From FEN-1088 sp031407985 (lineage in GTDB: Bacteria; Myxococcota_A; Polyangia; Fen-1088): a DNA stretch of 64,000 bases. The number at the start of each line of letters is the position of its first letter. Position 1 is the first letter of the stretch. Positions 10,879 to 18,669 of the stretch are shown here, piece by piece. The stretch lies in NCBI GenBank assembly GCA_031407985.1, contig JANOJB010000238.1:1-64000 (forward strand). Reading direction: 5' to 3'. The notes beneath the pieces are model-generated. The model was given only the letters and a program-made list of their open reading frames with translations. It was not told the origin of the DNA and searched no databases. Both the position numbers and the translations under genes were made by a program.

Positions 10879-13343
10879 CGGAACCTCCGCCGGACGAGCT
10901 TCGTGAGTTCCAGGACGGTGACGGGAATGAGACCGAGGAGGATAGTGAGCGCGCAGTCACCGAGAGATAGATCGCGAATCTCGAACAACGCTTCCAGCGC
11001 CGGAATGTGATGGATGCCGATTTGAATCAGCGCCGACACCACGACGACGCCGAGCAATCGCACGTTCGTGAGAGCGCCAACCTCCCAGAAGAGTTTTGTC
11101 GGGCTACGCGCCGCAAACGACCGGAACAACTCGCCGAACACCAGCGTGGTGAACGCCAAATTGCGCGCTTCCGCCAGGTCCCGGGCGCGGAGCGCCCAGA
11201 CGAATACGGCCAGCGTAACCGCGGCCTGAAGGACGCCTGTCCAGGCGACGGTGATCCACTCCAAACGGCCAAGCATCGGCTCGGACGGATCGCGGGGCGG
11301 CCGCTTGAGGACATCGGACTCCGGAGGATCCATAACCAGGGCCAGCGCCGGGAACCCATCGGTGGCGAGGTTGATCCACAGGAGGTGGAGAGGAAGAAGC
11401 GGCAGTGGCAGGCCCGCGATGCCGGCCGCCAGCATCACCAATAACTCGCCAGCGTTCCCAGCAAGAAGATAGACGAGAGTTTTGCGAATGTTGTCGAAGA
11501 TTCCCCGCCCTTCGCGGACAGCAGCCACGATGCTGGCGAAGTTGTCGTCGGCAAGCACCATGTCGGAGGCCTCACGGGTCACCTCCGTACCGGTCTTTCC
11601 CATCGCGATCCCGATGTGCGCCTCCCGCAGCGCTGGCGCGTCGTTGACGCCGTCGCCGGTCATCGCCACGATCGCTCCTCGTTCCTTCCACGACCGCACG
11701 ATCTTCAGCTTGTCCTCGGGCGTGGCACGCGCATGAACAAGATCCGCGGGATCGTCCCCTGGGCGCACGATCCCGAGCTCCCTGGCTATCGCGGCCGCCG
11801 TGATCGGATGGTCGCCGGTGATCATGACAGTGCGAATCCCAGCCGCACGCGCGGCGGCCACCGCCTCGATCGCCTCGGTGCGAGGAGGATCGGCAAGCCC
11901 GACCAGACCCAGCAGGCGCAGGCCCTTTTCCTCGCTGCCGGATCCGACCGCGACTCCCAGGACACGCAGCCCACGCGCCGCAAGTTGCACGTTCGCCTCC
12001 GTGGCACCGTCGCTGCCCGAGACACAGAGCGGAAGCAGCAGATCGAGGGCACCCTTCACGTACAGCACGCCGTCGGTTCTGAGGATCGACATCCGCTTGC
12101 GCTCAGCGTCGAAGGGATTCACGTTCTGACGCGGTCGCGATCGTTCGATCTCCGCGCGATGGATCCCGCGCTCCGCCGCGGCGACGAGGAGCGCGATTTC
12201 CGTGGGATCTCCTGTGCCCGTACGTTCGTCGAGCCCGAGTTCGGCGTCGCAACAGGCGGCCGCCGCGTCGAGTATCCGCGCGTGGTCGATGCCCCACAGC
12301 TCCCGCACCGTCATCACTCCAGTGGTCAGTGTGCCGGTCTTGTCCGTGCAGATGACGGTCGCGCTGCCGAGGGTCTCAACAGAGGGGAGCTTTCGAATCA
12401 GCACGTGCCGTGCGGCCATCCGCTGCACGCCGATGGCGAGCGCTATGGTGACGATGGCCGGCAACCCCTCGGGAACGGCCGCGACCGCCAGAGAGACCGC
12501 CGCCATAAAAACGTCCAACACGCTGGCGCCCCGGAGGAAACCGAGCCCCGCCGTCACCGCGACGATCGCCAAGCAGGCGTATAGCAGCGTCCGGCTGACA
12601 CGCGCGAGCCGACGCTGGAGCGGGGTGGCCGTATCTTCGGCGGTCGCCAGCAGGTGAGCGATTTTTCCAAGTTCTGTCTTCATGCCGGTTGCCACGACCT
12701 CGGCCGTGCCGGTGCCGGCCGCCACAGATGTCGCCATGAACACGCTGTTGTGCCGTTCGGCCAAAGGGGCATCCGCGGGTGCCTGCTTCGTGTCCTTCTC
12801 CGACGGGACACTTTCCCCCGTGAGCGCCGCTTCATTGGTCGAAAGGACGTGCGTCTCGGTAAGCCGCGCATCCGCGGCGACGATGTCGCCGGCCTCGAGC
12901 AGGAGCAGATCGCCCGGGACGATCTCTGCGGCGGGCACGACTCCTTGACGTCCATCCCGAAGCACCCTCGCCCGAGGCGCGGTGAGCGATCTCAGCGCCA
13001 GCAACGCCCGCTCGGCCCGGTACTCCTGGAAGAAGCCAACCAGGGCGTTCAGCACGACGATCACGCCGATCGCGATGGCGTCCGCGATCTCCCCGAGGGT
13101 CGCCGAGATCACCGTGGCGGCAAGCAGCAGCCAGATCAATGGGCTTGCAAACTGCGCCAGGAGCATCTTCAAGGGCGAGGGCCCCTTGCCCCGCTGAATC
13201 TCGTTGCGCCCAACCTGTTCCAGGCGCTGCCCCGCCTCAGCTGTCGTCAGGCCGAGCGACGGCATGACCGCAACCGATGAGTCGGAGGTTTCGGCATTCG
13301 CAAGCATGACCAGTCGCCAAGCAACGATTGCGCCAGGTGCCAT
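10875..13343 (-). CDS. P2A-type (Ca2+-ATPase-like) cation-transporting ATPase
   Basis: The N-terminal cation-ATPase domain (GLTTAEAGQRLEQVGRNEI) is followed by TGES, the catalytic DKTGTLTTG, TGDGVNDAPAL and ten predicted membrane helices. Ion-site motifs PEGLPA in M4, GNAGEL in M5 and NLATDGFPA in M6 match the SERCA/PacL group, so Ca2+ or Mn2+ is the expected substrate and not copper. It is the first gene of the operon encoding the Cus-like pump and overlaps cusC by 4 bases. The start is uncertain: ATGs at 13343 and 13307 and an upstream one at 13418 all lack a strong ribosome site. Its partnership with copper efflux is unexplained. Confidence 0.88.
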   Translation of the reverse strand: MAPGAIVAWRLVMLANAETSDSSVAVMPSLGLTTAEAGQRLEQVGRNEIQRGKGPSPLKMLLAQFASPLIWLLLAATVISATLGEIADAIAIGVIVVLNALVGFFQEYRAERALLALRSLTAPRARVLRDGRQGVVPAAEIVPGDLLLLEAGDIVAADARLTETHVLSTNEAALTGESVPSEKDTKQAPADAPLAERHNSVFMATSVAAGTGTAEVVATGMKTELGKIAHLLATAEDTATPLQRRLARVSRTLLYACLAIVAVTAGLGFLRGASVLDVFMAAVSLAVAAVPEGLPAIVTIALAIGVQRMAARHVLIRKLPSVETLGSATVICTDKTGTLTTGVMTVRELWGIDHARILDAAAACCDAELGLDERTGTGDPTEIALLVAAAERGIHRAEIERSRPRQNVNPFDAERKRMSILRTDGVLYVKGALDLLLPLCVSGSDGATEANVQLAARGLRVLGVAVGSGSEEKGLRLLGLVGLADPPRTEAIEAVAAARAAGIRTVMITGDHPITAAAIARELGIVRPGDDPADLVHARATPEDKLKIVRSWKERGAIVAMTGDGVNDAPALREAHIGIAMGKTGTEVTREASDMVLADDNFASIVAAVREGRGIFDNIRKTLVYLLAGNAGELLVMLAAGIAGLPLPLLPLHLLWINLATDGFPALALVMDPPESDVLKRPPRDPSEPMLGRLEWITVAWTGVLQAAVTLAVFVWALRARDLAEARNLAFTTLVFGELFRSFAARSPTKLFWEVGALTNVRLLGVVVVSALIQIGIHHIPALEALFEIRDLSLGDCALTILLGLIPVTVLELTKLVRRRFR

Positions 13344-13667
13344 CGATCCCCGCCGCTCTTGCAAGCGGTTGCGAAAACGTTGCGCCGATGCGGGAGGCCG
13401 AGGTCCCCACGGACGCAAGCGTAACCCGTAGAGTTACAGCTTGGCTCTGGCTGAAACACGCAGATCCTGCGCCGAGCGAGGTGACCTGAGGCAGGCCTTG
13501 CGCCTCCGCCACCTGCCTCGCGCGAAGGCATAGCTACGCGGCCGATGGCCATGAAGCGCCCGTTGGCTCGCTCGTCTTCGAGACAATTCGGCCCGCTCCG
13601 ACGTCTCTACGCTCCTTTACCCGCCCCCCTACGGTCGTTTTACCGTCGTTGGGAAGACGGGATTGAA
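13344..13667. other. Gene-poor spacer upstream of the P-ATPase/Cus operon
   Basis: I see no convincing gene in these 324 bases. It should hold the promoter for the minus-strand Cus operon and the 3' end region of the minus-strand lipoprotein gene. An 8-bp inverted repeat (GAGGCAGG/CCTGCCTC, 13488-13519) could form a hairpin. ACGGT/ACCGT arms sit near 13631-13646. Neither has a T-tract, so neither is a clear terminator. Confidence 0.4.
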
Positions 13668-14126
13668 TCAACCGCCATCTGCAGGCTGGGCCGGTGGAGG
13701 GCATACGGCACCGTTCACGCAGACAGGGAAGTGACCATGCTGGTCAACGCAGCACACCTGCGTAGCGGCGCACGTTGGGACGCAGAGGTTCTGACCGCCA
13801 TCGGAGCTGACGTCGCCGACCACGTCGACGGCAGAATCCGTACCGCCGTCGTCAGGTATCGCGACATCGAATGCCGCGTCGCCACCGTCGTCCGCGTGAT
13901 GTCCGTCGCCGCCCGATGAGCACGCGACTGTCAGGGTGGTCGCTGCCAGCATCGCAAATAGGGCACGGAAGACACGAGGGCAGCCACGCCGGAGCGACTG
14001 GTAGGTGCGGCACGCGATCAGGTTCTGAGGAAGTCCGCTCCCAAAGGTGGTTCCCTCCCCGGAGGTCTCGCTGATTTCGATTCTGGGGAAAACCGCCTCA
14101 TGCCATCTACGATCGTTGTTCACCAT
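13668..14126 (-). CDS. Small Asp- and Cys-rich lipoprotein, function unknown
   Basis: The C-terminal two thirds look like a secreted lipoprotein: FAMLAATTLTVAC is a signal and lipobox, followed by an Asp/Gly linker (DGGDAAFDVAIPDDGGTD) and a Cys-rich end (CVPTCAATQVCCVDQHG). This layout is common in myxobacterial surface lipoproteins. The N terminus is doubtful: about 45 residues precede the signal segment when ATG 14126 is used, and no better in-frame start with a basic N terminus is visible. It is divergent from the BlaI-type regulator, so it may share that operator region. I do not recognise a family. Confidence 0.45.
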   Translation of the reverse strand: MVNNDRRWHEAVFPRIEISETSGEGTTFGSGLPQNLIACRTYQSLRRGCPRVFRALFAMLAATTLTVACSSGGDGHHADDGGDAAFDVAIPDDGGTDSAVDVVGDVSSDGGQNLCVPTCAATQVCCVDQHGHFPVCVNGAVCPPPAQPADGG

Positions 14127-14295
14127 CTCGTTTGCCTCCGGGATCGCTTCTCTTGCCAGAAGCGTGCCTATGGGGGGGGAAAGGGCCCGCGCTTCTGCCT
14201 AGAGGCCACCTATCCTCAGCCTCACCGAACGGCACGATTCGGTTTGGCGTTCCCCTTCGCCGACTCTCCCGATTCCCACTTTCGGATCGGCAAAT

Positions 14296-14312
14296 ACCGA
14301 TTGACGGTCGGT
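14296..14312. promoter_or_regulatory. Inverted repeat, candidate BlaI/CopY-family operator
   Basis: ACCGA and TCGGT flank 7 bases just upstream of the regulator start, and the arms extend imperfectly into flanking A/T-rich bases. The spacer starts with TTGACG, which could be a -35 element. BlaI-family dimers bind short palindromes overlapping their own promoter, so this is the best autoregulatory candidate seen, although it does not match the TACA/TGTA core of classic BlaI boxes. Confidence 0.35.
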
Positions 14313-14334
14313 TTTCTTGCGTTAGGGTTTTGAC

Positions 14335-14748
14335 GTGAGAACCGGCCCCACTCGCCCGCAACATCTCGGTGAACTTGAGGCCGCTGTCATGAAATACATG
14401 TGGTCGGTTCGGGAGGGTGACGCAAAAGCTGTTCATACCGCCCTCGGCCAGCGACGTGGGATCACGCTCAACACCATTCAGTCCACCGTGAAGCGCCTGT
14501 TCGAGAAGGGACTGCTGGAGCGTGACAAGGTCAGTCACGCGCACGTGTATCGGGCGCGGGTGAGCCGCGAAGATTTCCATCGAGGCCTGCTGGGCGAGCT
14601 GGTCGGCGACCTGATGCGGGGGCAGGCCGAGGCGGTCGTGTCGGCGTTCGTCGATCTTACCGAGCGCGCGGGGCCGCAACATCTGGCTCGACTCGAGGCC
14701 CTGGTCTCCGAGCGGCGGCGAGCCATCGGGCGGGGGGGACTGCGATGA
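14335..14748 (+). CDS. BlaI/MecI/CopY-family transcriptional repressor
   Basis: The 137-residue protein has the family's winged helix near residues 10-80 (LGELEAAVMKYMW, TLNTIQSTVKRLFEKGLLERD, HVYRARVSREDF) and a helical dimerisation tail. In this family the repressor is released when a partner M56 membrane protease cleaves it, or, for CopY, when copper binds. Here no CopY-type CxCxxxxCxC tail is present, so control by the adjacent protease is more likely. GTG at 14335 is the only reasonable start. The stop overlaps the next gene by 4 bases. It presumably controls the downstream metal-efflux operon. Confidence 0.88.
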   Translation: MRTGPTRPQHLGELEAAVMKYMWSVREGDAKAVHTALGQRRGITLNTIQSTVKRLFEKGLLERDKVSHAHVYRARVSREDFHRGLLGELVGDLMRGQAEAVVSAFVDLTERAGPQHLARLEALVSERRRAIGRGGLR

Positions 14749-15776
14749 ATGCTTGGGCGCCGGCTGTTTTCTTGAACAGCCCCATCTTGCACAGCGCGGA
14801 GCTCTTCCTGCTTGCCGGCGTGGGGTTTCTGGCGATTGGATCGTTGTCGTCCGCCGGGATCGTACGCGTGGTCGGGACCCGTCTTTCGCGGTGGGAACCC
14901 GCTGCGCGCCATCGGGCCCTTTTGCTCCTGGCCGCAATGCCCGTGCTGACGGCCCTCGGTCTACTTCTTGCGGCCAGCCTTCCCTCGCTGATCTCGCTGG
15001 TGGTTCCCAGCCTCGATCACTGCGCTCTGCACGAGGATGGCCATGCGCATCTTTGCTTCGTTCACCTGCCCAGGACAGGCATCGGCATCACCTTGGGGCT
15101 GGGCTTGGTGTTCGTGGCCAGTTACGTGCTGGTGCGCGGCGCGTTTGCAGCATCGGGCACGTGGCGCGCCTTGCGTGTATTGAGCACCCTCGCCAAGACG
15201 GGACAGGAGCGCCTTGATCTGGGTGTCACCGTGCTGGAAACGTCGCAACCGATTTGTATCGCGGCCGGGCTCTTCCGACCTCGCGTCCTGTTCTCCCGTG
15301 GATTGATCGAAACACTCGGCGAGCAAGAACGCGACATCCTCCTTGCCCACGAGCGCGCACACGTGCGCCGTCGAGACGCGTTCTTCGCCAGTTTCGCGCG
15401 CGGGCTGGTCCTGGCCCAATTTCCAGCGACAGCGCGCTGGCTGGTGAGCGAGATCGAGATCGCGGCCGAGCAAGCGTGCGATGAGGAAGCCGCCGGTGTT
15501 GTCGGGGATCGCGTGGCGGTCGCGTCCACGATCCTCGCCGTGGAGCGTGCAACGCAGGATGCTACGGCCAAAAGGTTGGCACCTTTGGCCCTTGCGTTCG
15601 CGGAACGAGCGATCGGGCGGCGTGTGGAGTCCCTGCTCGCTGCACCCGCGGCGGCGCCGACGCGCTGGCCACGCGCGGTGGTGACCTGCTTCGGGGCGGC
15701 GGCCTTGGGCGCACTTGGGATCTCGGGCGAATTGCATCACGCGACCGAGTCGCTGTTGTCCATCATCGCGCGGTGA
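14745..15776 (+). CDS. M56-family (BlaR1-like) membrane metalloprotease sensor
   Basis: This 343-residue protein has four predicted membrane helices (about 20-40, 58-84, 113-133, 305-330) and a cytoplasmic zinc protease domain with HERAH (202-206) and the third-ligand region AAEQACDEE (Glu near 242). It lacks the penicillin-binding sensor domain of BlaR1. The loop between helices 2 and 3, expected outside the membrane, is rich in possible metal ligands: H92, C93, H96, H100, H102, C104 and H107. By analogy it would sense a signal outside the membrane and cleave the BlaI-type repressor. Metal sensing is my inference from the loop and from the efflux genes that follow. Confidence 0.85.
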   Translation: MNAWAPAVFLNSPILHSAELFLLAGVGFLAIGSLSSAGIVRVVGTRLSRWEPAARHRALLLLAAMPVLTALGLLLAASLPSLISLVVPSLDHCALHEDGHAHLCFVHLPRTGIGITLGLGLVFVASYVLVRGAFAASGTWRALRVLSTLAKTGQERLDLGVTVLETSQPICIAAGLFRPRVLFSRGLIETLGEQERDILLAHERAHVRRRDAFFASFARGLVLAQFPATARWLVSEIEIAAEQACDEEAAGVVGDRVAVASTILAVERATQDATAKRLAPLALAFAERAIGRRVESLLAAPAAAPTRWPRAVVTCFGAAALGALGISGELHHATESLLSIIAR

Positions 15777-15785
15777 GGTCGTGCC

Positions 15786-17081
15786 ATGAACGCTCGTCGC
15801 TCACTTCGCCGTCGCTCCCCCGAAAGACCGATTCGTGCTCGGTCTTTCGCCGTCATGCCTGTCATGTTCCTGATCCTGCCGGTTCCGACCAACGCCGTGG
15901 GTCGAGAGTTGGGCCCGACGTCCGATTTGACGGAGACCGAGGTTGTTGCTCGCGCGCTTGCACGCGGCGCCCTGACCGATGCCATCGATGGGGCGGTGCT
16001 TGTGGAGGAAGGGCGTGGTCGCGTCGTGGGGGCCTATCCCAACCCCCAATTGTCGTACATGCGTGAGCAGACCTTTGGCTCCCTTGGCACAGGCGAAGAC
16101 TATCTCTCCGTCGATCAGACAATCGATCTGGGCAGGCGCCGCGCCCTTCATAGGGATGCTGCGGAGGCCAGGGCGCGCGCGGCCCGACGCGATGGCGATG
16201 CCCTGCGCCTGTCCATCGCCACCGACGCACGTTTGCGCTTTTTCGAGGTCCTTTTCCGGCAAACACGGATCAAGCTGCTCCAGGCCTGGGTCGACCGCAG
16301 CGATCAGGCTCTGGTCATCGTGACCCGGCGTGAACGCCGCGGTGATGCCGCACGGTACGACCGAAGCCGCCTTGAGCGAGAGCGTGCCGTGGCAACGGGC
16401 AGGCTGGAAACCGAGCAAGCCACGTTGGAACGGGTGCAGGCCCGGCTGCAGGCGCTCATCGGAGGGGAATCAGAAGCGCGTACCGCAACCGGAACTCTTC
16501 TACCTGCGGCCGATCCGGTGGCTCTCCCGACGTTGCGTGCTTCGCGTGGTTCGCGGCCCGATCTTTTGGCGCTTGATCTGCGGATCGACGCAGCCGCCCT
16601 GGACCGCGCCGCGGCTTCGCGCTGGTGGGCTCCCGATCTGCGCATTGAAGCTGGATGGAAAGGCGTGGATTTGGGGAGACAGGGCCGCGTGGACGGATTT
16701 CTCCTGGGGGCTTCGTTGTCCCTACCGCTGTGGTACCGGGCGACTGGTATCGCCCGCATTGCCGATGGCGAAGCGCAAGCGGCCAGAGGGCGGCGGGCCC
16801 TGATCGAGTCTGAGCTCGGTGGCGAGGTCGGCGGCGCCCGCGCGGAGTCTGTTCGACTGCGCCGTGCCGCCTTGACGTTTCGTGAGCAGACCAGCGCGAC
16901 CTCCGGCGATCTGGTGCGGATCGCCGCTGCTGGATATGAGGGGGGCGAGCTGGGAATCTTGGAGCTCCTCGATGCCTATCGGGGAGCAACGGATGATGCG
17001 CTCGCAGCGCTAGACATGGAATATGCCGCGCGACGCGCGCGCATCGATCTCGATCGACTGACAGGAGCGGGGCTTCCATGA
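15786..17081 (+). CDS. czcC: TolC-family outer-membrane channel (CzcC-like)
   Basis: The 431-residue protein has an N-terminal basic stretch and a hydrophobic signal segment (VMPVMFLILPVPTNAVG). Paired outer-membrane-efflux domains follow, with long amphipathic helices (EDYLSVDQTIDLGRRRALH; RLETEQATLERVQARLQAL). It is the exit duct for the CzcBA pump encoded next, with an ATGA overlap to the adaptor gene. It lies 9 bases after the M56 protease stop, so the sensor and pump genes form one operon. It is clearly different in sequence from the TolC-like protein at 9.6 kb, so the two pumps have separate ducts. Confidence 0.87.
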   Translation: MNARRSLRRRSPERPIRARSFAVMPVMFLILPVPTNAVGRELGPTSDLTETEVVARALARGALTDAIDGAVLVEEGRGRVVGAYPNPQLSYMREQTFGSLGTGEDYLSVDQTIDLGRRRALHRDAAEARARAARRDGDALRLSIATDARLRFFEVLFRQTRIKLLQAWVDRSDQALVIVTRRERRGDAARYDRSRLERERAVATGRLETEQATLERVQARLQALIGGESEARTATGTLLPAADPVALPTLRASRGSRPDLLALDLRIDAAALDRAAASRWWAPDLRIEAGWKGVDLGRQGRVDGFLLGASLSLPLWYRATGIARIADGEAQAARGRRALIESELGGEVGGARAESVRLRRAALTFREQTSATSGDLVRIAAAGYEGGELGILELLDAYRGATDDALAALDMEYAARRARIDLDRLTGAGLP

Positions 17082-18658
17082 AGCAGGCGACGGTTCTTCC
17101 GACGATCGTTCTCGTGGTCTTTACCGTGCTGTGTTCATTGGCTTCTTGCCATTCGCACCGACAAGAAGCGGAAGCGTCTCGTGGCCAAGGACCCAATGAT
17201 CGGCCGGCGCTTGCTTTCACGCACTGGACCGACGCCAGCGAGCTCTTCATCGAGCTGCCTGCCTTGGTACGCGGACAGGAATCACCCGTTGCCGCCCATG
17301 TCACGAAGCTCGACGGCTTCGCGGCGCTTGCGGATGGCCAAGTTACCGTGGTGTTGCGTGGCCGATCCAGGGAAGCAGGACCCGACGAGCGTTTCGCCAG
17401 TCCGGCGCCCTCGGTTCCCGGCATTTTCCGCCCCGTGGTGCGGCCCGTTGCCGCCAGCAAACGCAGGCTGATTGTCGAAATCCGGGCAAAAGGCTTCTCC
17501 GTTGACCACGATCTCGGCGAGATCACTGTGTTCGAAAGTGTCCTGGCCGCCCGTGCCGGCGTTCCGGAGGAGTCGGAAGTCACAGGTCGCATCACCTTCC
17601 TCAAGGAGCAACAGTGGCCCATCGACTTTGGAACCGCCGTCATCGCGGAGCGAACCATCCGACCAACGCTTCGAGCGACGGGCACTATACGCGCGCGATC
17701 TGATGGCGAAATCGTGGTGACCGCGCCTGTGGCGGGGCGGGTGGCCTCAACGGGCCGCGGCCTTCCACGCATGGGCCAGCGCGTCGCGGTCGACGATCTT
17801 CTGGGAATGCTGGCGCCGCGGCTGGATGCGGCGGATCTGGCTTCGTTGGAACTGGCGGTCACCAGCGCGAACCTGGAGTTGCGCTTCGCAGAGCGCGAGC
17901 GAGAACGCCTATCGAGCCTACGTACCGAGGGCGCCGTTCCCGAGCGTCGTGTCAATGACGCCCTCTACGCCTCCGAGCAAGCCCAGGCATCACTTGCCAC
18001 CACGCAACGGCGCCTTGCCCAGTTCCGGCGCGTACAGCGTACCGCCGGGCGAGGCGAAGGAGCCGTTCAGCTTCGTGCGCCGCTGGCCGGGACCATCACG
18101 GCGGTTCACGTCGCGCCGGGCGCTTTCGTTGAAGCGGGCGCGCCGTTGTTTCGGGTCACAGACCTCACACAGGTCTGGTTGGAGGCGCGCGTAGCCGAAG
18201 CTGATCTCGCCCGCCTGGGCGCACCCGGAGGCGCATCGTTCTTCGTACAGGGGAGCGACGAAGCCATCGAGCTCTCGGCGGAAGCGTTGATCGCGCGGGG
18301 ACAAGTTCTTGACCCCGTGACGCGGACGCTTTCATTCCTGTACGCGATCGACAACGCTGGCGCGCGGTTGTCGGTCGGCGCCTTCGTCCGCGTTTTTCTC
18401 GCCAATGGGGACGACCGCAAGGCGCTGGCGATTCCCGAATCGTCCCTGGTGGACGACGGTGGTGTGTTTGTCGTGTTCGTGCAGGTGGAAGGCGAGGCGT
18501 TCGAGCGTCGGCTGGTTCGCACGGGTGCGCGCGATCGCGGTCGCGTCGAGGTGCTGAGCGGCGTTCGGGCCGGAGAGCACGTGGTCACGCGAGGCGCCTG
18601 GTCCGTGAAACTGGCGGCATCCAGTGGTTCCGTGCCCGCCCACGGCCACGCGCACTGA
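17078..18658 (+). CDS. czcB: CzcB-like RND periplasmic adaptor lipoprotein
   Basis: This 526-residue adaptor is longer than the usual 400. Residues 1-26 form a lipoprotein signal (TVLCSLASC). An extra N-terminal beta domain of about 170 residues comes before the barrel-sandwich part (ATGTIRARSDGEIVVTAPVAG), the helical hairpin (ELRFAERERERLSSLR) and the second lipoyl half (LRAPLAGTITAVHVAPGAF). It ends in HGHAH, a possible metal-binding tail. The extra N-terminal domain is also found in some CzcB-type proteins and may bind metal before hand-off. It is translationally coupled to the channel gene, and the pump gene follows after 11 bases. Confidence 0.9.
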   Translation: MKQATVLPTIVLVVFTVLCSLASCHSHRQEAEASRGQGPNDRPALAFTHWTDASELFIELPALVRGQESPVAAHVTKLDGFAALADGQVTVVLRGRSREAGPDERFASPAPSVPGIFRPVVRPVAASKRRLIVEIRAKGFSVDHDLGEITVFESVLAARAGVPEESEVTGRITFLKEQQWPIDFGTAVIAERTIRPTLRATGTIRARSDGEIVVTAPVAGRVASTGRGLPRMGQRVAVDDLLGMLAPRLDAADLASLELAVTSANLELRFAERERERLSSLRTEGAVPERRVNDALYASEQAQASLATTQRRLAQFRRVQRTAGRGEGAVQLRAPLAGTITAVHVAPGAFVEAGAPLFRVTDLTQVWLEARVAEADLARLGAPGGASFFVQGSDEAIELSAEALIARGQVLDPVTRTLSFLYAIDNAGARLSVGAFVRVFLANGDDRKALAIPESSLVDDGGVFVVFVQVEGEAFERRLVRTGARDRGRVEVLSGVRAGEHVVTRGAWSVKLAASSGSVPAHGHAH

Positions 18659-18669
18659 CGGTGTAAAGC

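Noticed and set aside
9598..11010. 470-codon plus-strand frame opposite the CusC-like gene
   Set aside because: No recognisable domain, and it is a shadow of a strong TolC-family gene.
13545..13919. Plus-strand frame of 124 codons
   Set aside because: It overlaps the lipoprotein gene on the opposite strand and has no signal or domain.
16456..17955. 499-codon minus-strand frame
   Set aside because: Ser/Arg-rich shadow of czcC and czcB.
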